Shown here piece after piece: positions 6,115 through 11,935 of a DNA stretch of 11,935 nt (within the stretch, counting starts at the first letter, position 1; every line of letters starts with the position of its first letter). The translations under genes were made by a program, and so were the position numbers. The notes under the pieces were generated by a model. The model ran no database searches. It was given only the letters and a program-made list of their open reading frames with translations, and was not told where the DNA came from. This DNA is from an uncultured Desulfobacterium sp. (GTDB taxonomy: Bacteria > Desulfobacterota > Desulfobacteria > Desulfobacterales > Desulfobacteraceae), in NCBI GenBank assembly GCA_937124525.1, contig CAKZLA010000256.1:1-11935 (forward strand). The letters are read 5' to 3'.

Positions 6115-6461
6115 TTAATCTCTATTTAATTCAAAAAAGTGGTTTTTACAAAAAAACAATTATGCAAGTCTGAATCAGACCATGAAAAATCAAGCCATCA
6201 GGAATTAAGGCCGTTGCCGGAAAAAGATATAACCCACATGACAGGCCAGGCCACCTGTCACAACAAAGAACGAGAATGGTATTATACCGCCTCCGAAGAC
6301 TGCCCTGAACGGAACGGAAACGTCGGGGGCGTTTTGGCTCTCTACCAGTGATTGGTATCCGGGTCACCCGGGTGATATCCAAACCACAATTCAGGGTTAC
6401 TGCGGTATATCCTTTGAAGAAGTTTATTACATTCTTGTTGCAAAATGTCGAGATTTTTTTC

Positions 6462-6490
6462 TTGACATGACCGGGAAATGATTTTAGGGT
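6462..6490 (+). promoter_or_regulatory. Putative sigma70 promoter of the activator gene
   Basis: A perfect TTGACA (6462-6467) is followed after 17 bp by TAGGGT (6485-6490), a weak -10. The start of transcription would fall near 6497, directly before the operator at 6500-6511. The same TTGACA-to-operator spacing, within one base, is seen before the corrinoid operon. Confidence 0.55.
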
Positions 6491-6499
6491 TTATTCGAG

Positions 6500-6511
6500 C
6501 TGTATATACAA
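6500..6511 (+). promoter_or_regulatory. HutC/GntR-type operator, copy 2
   Basis: CTGTATATACAA has the perfect palindromic core TGTATATACA and is identical, in the same orientation to its promoter, to the site at 1819-1830. It overlaps the predicted transcription start and lies 32 bp upstream of the activator start codon. A bound repressor would block initiation. Confidence 0.75.
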
Positions 6512-6543
6512 TCAAAAACGTGCTTTAAAAAGGCAATAGACCC

Positions 6544-8586
6544 ATGAGCAACAACGATGCAATGATCATATTTCAACCATCAGGTCTCAGGGGAAGAGTT
6601 CCCCTGGGCATTTCCATCATCGAAGCATCCCGACGACTGGGAGTGGACATCGAAGCCCTTTGCGGAGACAATCAGGTATGCGGCAAATGCAAGGTTCGCA
6701 TTGAAGAGGGTATTTTTGAAAGGTTTGGCATTGAATCAAAATCCTCCCATGCTGGCCCCTGGCAGGCCTCCGAAGAAAAGTATGTCAACGCAGAGGAAAA
6801 AAAACAGGGGTATCGCCTGGGATGTGCATCCCGGATAAAAGGAGATCTGCTTGTTTTTGTGCCCGAAGCATCACGGGCAGGAAAACAGGTGGTGAGTAAA
6901 GCCGCGGGAAATATAGACATCACGGCCGATCCAGCCATAAAATTGTATTATATTGAACTTAAAGAATCCACCTTTGACAATCCATTGGGCCATTTTGAGC
7001 AGATTTGTGCCGCATTGGAAACGCAGTTTGGTCTGTCGTCCCTTGCCATTGACATCCATGCGCTGCGCAGCGTTGCCAATGCACTGACAGAGGGAGAATG
7101 GTGTATCACTGTAAGTGTCTGGATGGACATACAAATCACCCGGATCAGGCCGGGCAAGGTTAATACCTCCTTTGGCCTGGCCATTGATATCGGAACCACC
7201 ACCATTGCTGCCTATCTTTGCGATCTTGTCACCATGGAGATATTGGCCACCGTCTCCAGCATAAATCCCCAGTGCAAGTACGGGGAGGATGTGCTCTCCA
7301 GAATCAGCTATCACATGAGCCACTCCCATGGACTTTCCCGCATGCACGATGATATTATTAATACCATCAATATCCTGATCAATGATGCTGTGAAAGCGGT
7401 ATCATCCGACGTGGTTACTCCGGACAATCTGTTATCCCATGGGGCCACAGACGACGAAGCCCCACCCCCATGCCTCACCGCTGAGGATATTGAGGACATG
7501 ACCATCTGCGGCAACACCACCATGCACCATATCCTGCTGAAGCTGAACCCTGAAAACCTGGGTGCCATTCCCTTTGCCTCCACCATTAATCATAGCGTCG
7601 ATATAAAGGCAAGAGACCTTGGTATTAAGATAAATCCCGGGGCAGGAATTTTCATTTTACCCAATGTGGCCGGGTTTGTGGGGGGTGATAACGTGGGGGT
7701 TTTGTTAGCCCGTCAGCTCCATAAATCCGACGAAATCCAGTTGATTGTGGATGTTGGTACCAATGGCGAATTGATCCTTGGGAACAAAGATGCCCTGCTT
7801 TGCTCCTCCTGTGCCACGGGTCCTGCCCTGGAGGGGGCGCAAATCGAATTTGGCATGCGGGCAGCCCCCGGTGCCATTGAACGGGTAACCATTGATCCAG
7901 ATACCTGGGAGGTGGACTACAAGGTAATTGGCCGAAAAACCTGGCGGACCTTTTCAGCACCGGAAGAGATGCAGACCAAAGGAATTTGCGGATCAGGCAT
8001 TCTGGATGCCGTGGCCCGGCTCTATATGGCTGGCATAGTCAGAAAGGGCGGTGCCTTCACTAAAAAAGGACAAAAGTCCCAACGCTTGCGCAAACACCCT
8101 GAAACGGGTATGCCCGAATTTGTATTGGCCTGGGCCCATGAGACAACCATTGGCCGAGATATAATTATCACACAGAGAGATGTCCGTCAGGTACAATTGG
8201 CCAAGGCAGCCATTTATACGGGTAGCAAGCTGATGATGCGAAAGATGAAAATTGACCGGCTGGATCAGATAAAAATCGCCGGGGCCTTTGGATCTCACAT
8301 TGACTGTGCTCTGGCCCTGGTGCTGGGGATGTTTCCAGATTGTGATATCGATAAAATAGAACCGGTGGGCAATGCCGCAGGGGATGGATGCCGCATGGCA
8401 CTGCTGAATCGCTCCTTTCGCCGGGAGGCAGACCAGCTTATCAAGAAGATAAAATACGTGGAATTGACATTGGAAGAAGGGTTTCCCCATCAGCTCATGG
8501 AGGCCACCCAGATACCCCACATGGTGGATAAGTTTCCCCACTTAAATGGCGTTGTACAGCCGGACATTTTAAATCAAAAAAAATAA
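6544..8586 (+). CDS. Reductive activator of corrinoid proteins (RACE/RACo type, [2Fe-2S] plus ASKHA domain)
   Basis: This 680-residue cytoplasmic protein uses ATP and an electron to return a corrinoid protein from inactive Co(II) to Co(I). The N-terminal ferredoxin domain has the adrenodoxin-type pattern C40-x5-C46-x2-C49 and C94, for one [2Fe-2S] cluster. From about residue 205 the protein has the ASKHA-type ATPase domain (DUF4445 family). Signatures are AIDIGTTT (213-220), DVGTNGEL (403-410), CATGPALEGAQIEFGMRA (423-440) and GNAAGDG (609-615). The end has no CxxCxxC clusters, so it is the bacterial RACE form rather than archaeal RamA, which carries C-terminal [4Fe-4S] clusters. Residues 296-312 look like a variable loop. 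The likely client is the corrinoid protein at 1034-1663, because both genes share operator and promoter layout although they are 5 kb apart. The ribosome site is modest (AAGG about 10 bases upstream). Confidence 0.95.
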   Translation: MSNNDAMIIFQPSGLRGRVPLGISIIEASRRLGVDIEALCGDNQVCGKCKVRIEEGIFERFGIESKSSHAGPWQASEEKYVNAEEKKQGYRLGCASRIKGDLLVFVPEASRAGKQVVSKAAGNIDITADPAIKLYYIELKESTFDNPLGHFEQICAALETQFGLSSLAIDIHALRSVANALTEGEWCITVSVWMDIQITRIRPGKVNTSFGLAIDIGTTTIAAYLCDLVTMEILATVSSINPQCKYGEDVLSRISYHMSHSHGLSRMHDDIINTINILINDAVKAVSSDVVTPDNLLSHGATDDEAPPPCLTAEDIEDMTICGNTTMHHILLKLNPENLGAIPFASTINHSVDIKARDLGIKINPGAGIFILPNVAGFVGGDNVGVLLARQLHKSDEIQLIVDVGTNGELILGNKDALLCSSCATGPALEGAQIEFGMRAAPGAIERVTIDPDTWEVDYKVIGRKTWRTFSAPEEMQTKGICGSGILDAVARLYMAGIVRKGGAFTKKGQKSQRLRKHPETGMPEFVLAWAHETTIGRDIIITQRDVRQVQLAKAAIYTGSKLMMRKMKIDRLDQIKIAGAFGSHIDCALALVLGMFPDCDIDKIEPVGNAAGDGCRMALLNRSFRREADQLIKKIKYVELTLEEGFPHQLMEATQIPHMVDKFPHLNGVVQPDILNQKK

Positions 8587-8618
8587 TTTTTACGGACTTG
8601 CGTTAACTTCGTTGATTG

Positions 8619-9512
8619 TCATTGCAATCCCCGGGCCATACGGGTCTCAAGACGTTCCACGATTAAGGAACATGGCAGGGTCAACGTCAAGTACAAAAGC
8701 GTGACCACAATCCATATTTCAATGGTATGCAGTGTGCCGGTCATTATTTCAATGCCCTGGAAACACAACTCCTGGATGGAGATAACCGAAACAATGGAAG
8801 AATCCTTGATAAGTGAAATAAACTGCCCTGCCAGGGGCGGCATGATGCGCTGGAAGGTCTGGGGCAAAATGATATGGCGCATCTGCTGATATCGTGTCAA
8901 TCCAAGGGAATGGGACGCTTCCCACTGTCCCCGGGCAATGGATTCAATCCCCGCTCTTACAATTTCGGTGATATAAGCACCTTCAAAGATGGCCAGGGTC
9001 ATTAATGCGGCAAAAAAAGAGGTTAATTGGCCAGGTTTTGCAAACAAGATGGACAACACATTTTGGCTGGCAGGGGAAAGGGTTTCAGCCCAGTCATCAA
9101 TGCCCAGGGGATATAAAAGTTGATCGCCAACAAAAAAATAAGCGATGAAGATAATCACCAGGGGAGGAAGGTTACGCATTGTTTCAACATAGGTGGTGGC
9201 AAGCCATCTAAAAACAAGAATGGAACTTGTTTTGGCAATGCCCGATATAACCCCAAAAATAGTAGCAAACACAATTCCCCAGATACTTAAACGAATGGTG
9301 GTGTAAAAGCCTGTCATGAGGAGACCGGAAACCCATGTATGGCTGTCATTGTCAAACCGGAATAAAAATTGGAAAATAGAATCCCATGCCCAGTTATAAT
9401 TCAAGCCAACCTTTATCCGATACGCAACAAACACACAAACCAACAAAAAAACCATGCTGAGCATCAAATCCGTGGGGGTAAAATATCGTTTTTTCTTCAT
9501 CAAGTCAGACAT
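8619..9512 (-). CDS. Polar amino-acid-type ABC transporter permease (HisM/GltK family)
   Basis: This inner-membrane protein of up to 297 residues forms half of the transport channel. It is longer than many family members because of an N-terminal membrane segment (about 14-31) followed by a roughly 35-residue loop before the core domain. Hydrophobic spans lie near 67-92, 115-129, 165-185, 230-248 and 263-285. The EAA loop that docks with the ATPase starts EGAYITEIVRAGIESIARGQ (177-196) and continues to HSLGL (201-205). It pairs with the partial permease at the window edge, whose EAA loop is nearly the same. The outer ATG abuts its AAGG; the ATG 12 nt inside (9500) has AAGGA at 11 nt and may be the true start. 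It is the last gene of the operon and converges with the activator gene across 32 bp. No terminator is visible there. Confidence 0.92.
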   Translation of the reverse strand: MSDLMKKKRYFTPTDLMLSMVFLLVCVFVAYRIKVGLNYNWAWDSIFQFLFRFDNDSHTWVSGLLMTGFYTTIRLSIWGIVFATIFGVISGIAKTSSILVFRWLATTYVETMRNLPPLVIIFIAYFFVGDQLLYPLGIDDWAETLSPASQNVLSILFAKPGQLTSFFAALMTLAIFEGAYITEIVRAGIESIARGQWEASHSLGLTRYQQMRHIILPQTFQRIMPPLAGQFISLIKDSSIVSVISIQELCFQGIEIMTGTLHTIEIWIVVTLLYLTLTLPCSLIVERLETRMARGLQ

Positions 9513-9661
9513 CCTTCAGCAAAGTTTTAAAAAATGTGGTACCCAACTTGGACAAGCCAGAACCAAAAAGGTTTTGTTGATTTTCTTGCCAAAACAACAC
9601 GAAAATCAGAGATAAAAATCTAAAAATTGCAAGCGTTATTTGGCCGGAATGCAACTTTTAG

Positions 9662-9683
9662 GTGGTATCCCGTGGGATACCAC
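9662..9683. repeat. Strong hairpin between binding-protein and permease genes
   Basis: GTGGTATCCC and GGGATACCAC are perfect inverses separated by two bases, allowing 9 bp with a 4-nt loop. It lies 26 bp after the binding-protein stop codon on the minus strand and is not followed by a T-run. Such hairpins often protect the abundant binding-protein message from 3' decay and lower expression of the downstream permease. The rest of the 9513-9708 spacer shows no gene. Confidence 0.6.
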
Positions 9684-9708
9684 ATTCATAATTCATGGGA
9701 TATAACGA

Positions 9709-10542
9709 TTACTCCAGCAGAGATGCCCAATCCATGCTGCGCCACCAATAATCTGCCTTTTCTTCAAGAAAGCCTTCTGCCCTGACCACCTCAATCCAGT
9801 TGTTAAGGTATGCCAGCATGTCGGGATCTCCCTTTCGAACACCGATGCTGATGGGTTCTTTTGTGAGTGTTCCTTCAACAAGCGCAAGGGTCTCGGGATT
9901 TTTTGCCACCAATTGAGCAGGTTCCGGTAATGACTGAATAATGGCAGTGGCCTTACCGTTTAACAGCTCCTGGACCATGGAACCATTGTCAGAAAAAAGT
10001 CTCTTTTGAGCCTTGGGAAGATATTTTTTGGCGGTTTCCGCAGCAGTGACGCCCACCCGGGAAAGTACGGTGTAGGCAGGATCATTAAGATCCAAAGGGG
10101 TTTTAATTTTGCCTGCAAAATCCTTGTGAATACACACCTGTGTGCCTGTAAAATCGTAGGGTTGGGTAAAATTGATTTTCAATGCCCTTTGGGGAGTGCC
10201 CATCATTCCTGCAACGATGATGTCAAATTTACCGGTGAGAAGTGATGGAATCAAGCCCTCCCATTTGGTTGGAATAAACTCAATCTTAACACCCATATCC
10301 TGGGCCAGGCGTTTGGCAACATCAATTTCAAACCCCACCCATTCTCCGGTTTTACTCTGCATGGCCCAGGGAACAAAGGTGGCCATTCCCACTTTTAGCT
10401 TTCCACTGCGAAGAATTTTTTCAATGGTACTGCTCTTGGCCAGATCTTTTTGTATATCTGATGCGGCCAAAACAAATGGAGCGCTGATCGTAAGAAATAC
10501 AAAGGTCAATGCGATAATTATGCCGGTCAAACGACGTTTCAT
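9709..10542 (-). CDS. ABC transporter periplasmic binding protein, amino-acid type (SBP_bac_3 family)
   Basis: This 277-residue secreted protein delivers the ligand to the permeases. I chose the ATG at 10542, with GGAG six bases upstream and a clean signal peptide (MKRR, a hydrophobic core, cleavage near VLA-ASD at residue 26), over an ATG 42 nt earlier. The family signature is GFEIDVAKRLA (70-80). The Arg that binds the ligand carboxylate is kept in GTPQRA (Arg119). The Asp that normally binds the alpha-ammonium group (HisJ FQDE, GlnH LHDTP) appears replaced: the aligned stretch reads IIQSLPEP, with Ser204 at the Asp position. A ligand with a carboxylate but no free primary ammonium, such as an N-methylated or betaine-type compound, would fit. 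That fits the methyltransferase genes nearby but remains an inference. Confidence 0.9.
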   Translation of the reverse strand: MKRRLTGIIIALTFVFLTISAPFVLAASDIQKDLAKSSTIEKILRSGKLKVGMATFVPWAMQSKTGEWVGFEIDVAKRLAQDMGVKIEFIPTKWEGLIPSLLTGKFDIIVAGMMGTPQRALKINFTQPYDFTGTQVCIHKDFAGKIKTPLDLNDPAYTVLSRVGVTAAETAKKYLPKAQKRLFSDNGSMVQELLNGKATAIIQSLPEPAQLVAKNPETLALVEGTLTKEPISIGVRKGDPDMLAYLNNWIEVVRAEGFLEEKADYWWRSMDWASLLE

Positions 10543-10667
10543 GTTGATCTCCAGTATCTTAAATGTTAGTTTTTTAACTCCCATTGCCGTAATAAACCAG
10601 TTATCACCCCCTTTTGAGGAGCCTTTCTCGGCATCCGTCCCATTTTCACTTGATCATCGAGTTACAT

Positions 10668-11420
10668 CTATAGAATCTGACTGAGAAAAAGTTTTGTTCT
10701 CTCCTCTTTGGGGGCTGAGAAAAAATGTTCTGCAGTGCCCCCTTCAACAATTTTTCCCTGGTCCATGAAGATGACCCAATCACTTACCTCCTGGGCAAAT
10801 CCAAGCTCATGGGTAACACAGATCATGGTCATGCCCTCCCGGGCCAGGGTTTTCATTACGTCAAGGACCTCACCGATCATCTCCGGGTCCAGGGCACTGG
10901 TGGCTTCATCAAACAACATCACCTTGGGTTTCATGGCAAGGGCCCTTGCAATGGCCACCCGCTGCTGCTGACCGCCGGACAACTGACCGGGGTAGGCAGA
11001 CACCTTGTCCAGGATATCTACTTTTTCAAGAAGTTCCAAGGAAACGTCCTTTGCCACCTTGGTGGAACTTTTTCGAACCAGTTTCTGGGCCAGCATGATA
11101 TTTTCCAGCACCGTCATATGGGGGAAAAGATTAAAGGATTGAAAAACCATTCCCATTTCCCGACGAATTTTCAATCTATTTTTTTTATCATCGTCCAGGG
11201 GAATTCCATCAAAAATAATTTCCCCGGAATCAATCTCTTCCAGACCATTGAGACATCTCAAGAAAGTGGATTTTCCCGATCCCGAGGGACCGATGACCAC
11301 AACCACTTCAGCCCTGCGGATATTTGTGGAAAAATCACACAGTGCTTTCACACCGTTTGGAAAGGTTTTACAAACCTTGTCCACCGTAATGATATGGTCT
11401 CCCAACTTTTTTTTATTCAT
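10668..11420 (-). CDS. Polar amino-acid-type ABC transporter ATPase (GlnQ/GltL family)
   Basis: This 250-residue cytoplasmic subunit powers the transporter. It has Walker [10 protein letters not shown] (44-52), Q-loop Gln94 in [10 protein letters not shown], signature LSGGQQQ (147-153), Walker B VMLFDE (167-172), D-loop SALD (175-178) and H-loop His204. All catalytic residues are present and the length is typical. GAGGAG stands three bases before the start codon. It lies between the upstream permease (105-bp gap) and the binding protein (125-bp gap) in one operon. The promoter must lie to the right of the window, so whether the same HutC operator controls it cannot be seen. Confidence 0.95.
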   Translation of the reverse strand: MNKKKLGDHIITVDKVCKTFPNGVKALCDFSTNIRRAEVVVVIGPSGSGKSTFLRCLNGLEEIDSGEIIFDGIPLDDDKKNRLKIRREMGMVFQSFNLFPHMTVLENIMLAQKLVRKSSTKVAKDVSLELLEKVDILDKVSAYPGQLSGGQQQRVAIARALAMKPKVMLFDEATSALDPEMIGEVLDVMKTLAREGMTMICVTHELGFAQEVSDWVIFMDQGKIVEGGTAEHFFSAPKEERTKLFLSQIL

Positions 11421-11525
11421 GATCTCCTCATTGGTATTTTGTCTCTAATTTTCGTATTTTTTGGGTAAAAAAATCAGATAAAACGTTGGGCACCGTCTTA
11501 TTCTGCTTATCACACGGAGTGAGAT

Positions 11526-11935
11526 TCAATTGTAAACTTTAAATCTTCGTTCCAGCAGGGCCACCAACTGCGACAAAAATACCGTGACAAAAAGATATAT
11601 GCCCGCAATGGTGAAGTATATTTCAAAGGTTAAGAACGTCTCGGCAACAATGGCGTTAGCCTGCATGGTCATTTCGTAGACTGCGATGACACTTACAAGG
11701 GATGAATCTTTAATTAGAGAAATGGTCTGACTGGTTAATGGGGGTAGAACCCTTCTGATGGCCTGGGGAAGGATAATCTTTCGGTAGGTATCAAAAATAG
11801 ATAACCCCAGGCTGTGGGCCGCCTCCCACTGCCCCTTTGGCAAAGAGACAATGCCCGATCGATAGATCTCCGACGCATAGGCACCTTCAAACAGGCTTAA
11901 AGCAAGTATAGCTGCAAACAATCGATCAATGCCCA
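11526..11935 (-). CDS. Polar amino-acid-type ABC transporter permease, 5'-truncated by window
   Basis: The frame is open to the window edge (GIDRLFAAILALSLFEGAYA), so the TTG at 11921 is an internal leucine codon and not a start. About 136 C-terminal residues are visible. They hold the EAA loop (FEGAYASEIYRSGIVSLPKG and onward through HSLGL), the following ILPQAIRRVLPPL segment and two membrane spans. Its close match to the EAA loop of the permease at 8619-9512 suggests the two form a heterodimeric channel. It is upstream of the ATPase gene in the same direction. Confidence 0.92.
   Translation of the reverse strand, partial: GIDRLFAAILALSLFEGAYASEIYRSGIVSLPKGQWEAAHSLGLSIFDTYRKIILPQAIRRVLPPLTSQTISLIKDSSLVSVIAVYEMTMQANAIVAETFLTFEIYFTIAGIYLFVTVFLSQLVALLERRFKVYN

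Larger units (their letters stand above)
6115..6543. promoter_or_regulatory. Divergent regulatory region between regulator and activator genes
   Basis: The spacer is 429 bp, long for a divergent promoter, and holds no convincing gene. Besides the promoter and operator listed next, three palindromes stand out. They are GTCTGAATCAGAC (6168-6180), TGACAGG-N8-CCTGTCA (6239-6260) and the perfect 12-mer TCACCCGGGTGA (6364-6375). None resembles the GTATATAC operator, so further regulators may act here. Confidence 0.5.

Noticed and set aside
8587..8618. Terminator between the convergent activator and permease genes
   Set aside because: Only 32 bp are available, and no stem longer than 3 bp followed by a T-run is present on either strand.
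10725..11468. Long plus-strand ORF (247 codons) opposite the ATPase gene
   Set aside because: It is the antisense shadow of a clear ABC ATPase with all motifs on the minus strand.
11526..11921. TTG at 11921 as the start of the edge permease
   Set aside because: The frame stays open to the window edge with conserved permease sequence, so the TTG is an internal codon.

Overview
The window looks like chromosomal DNA of a strictly anaerobic bacterium, most likely a sulfate reducer of the Desulfobacterota (Desulfobacteraceae-like). This is inferred from the gene content (corrinoid methyltransferase genes, a separate reductive activator, a polar amino-acid ABC transporter), the moderate GC content and the long AT-rich, palindrome-rich spacers. 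No rRNA or other taxonomic marker is present.

Layout. Positions 1-1663 (minus strand) hold an operon of a corrinoid protein followed by a methyltransferase that resembles monomethylamine methyltransferase MtmB. The methyltransferase is cut by the window edge and carries an apparent one-base frameshift. A large nested inverted repeat lies between the two genes. Positions 2089-2968 hold a divergent housekeeping pair: a ribosome hibernation factor (minus) and a PilZ protein (plus). A 111-bp element with 17-bp terminal inverted repeats starts directly after the PilZ stop codon. Positions 3347-4357 (minus) encode a metallo-beta-lactamase-fold hydrolase. About 1 kb without a convincing gene follows; it holds two structured palindromic elements. 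Positions 5377-6114 (minus) encode a GntR/HutC regulator, divergent from a 680-residue reductive activator of corrinoid proteins (6544-8586, plus). Positions 8619-11935 (minus) hold an amino-acid-type ABC transporter operon (permease, ATPase, binding protein, second permease) that enters from beyond the right edge.

How it fits together. The exact sequence CTGTATATACAA occurs only twice in the window. One copy is upstream of the corrinoid protein operon and the other upstream of the activator. Each lies 31 or 32 bp downstream of a TTGACA box in the same orientation. The core is the GTATATAC type expected for a HutC-subfamily GntR repressor, and such a repressor is encoded beside the activator. 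The simplest model is a regulated methyl-catabolic module: transporter imports an N-methylated compound, the MtmB-like enzyme moves its methyl group to the corrinoid protein, the activator re-reduces inactive Co(II), and the HutC-type repressor senses the compound. Two features make the module unusual. At the position where MtmB carries pyrrolysine the visible sequence appears to have an ordinary residue, and the transporter's binding protein lacks the Asp that normally grips a free alpha-ammonium group. Both comparisons were made by eye and from memory and need formal alignment.
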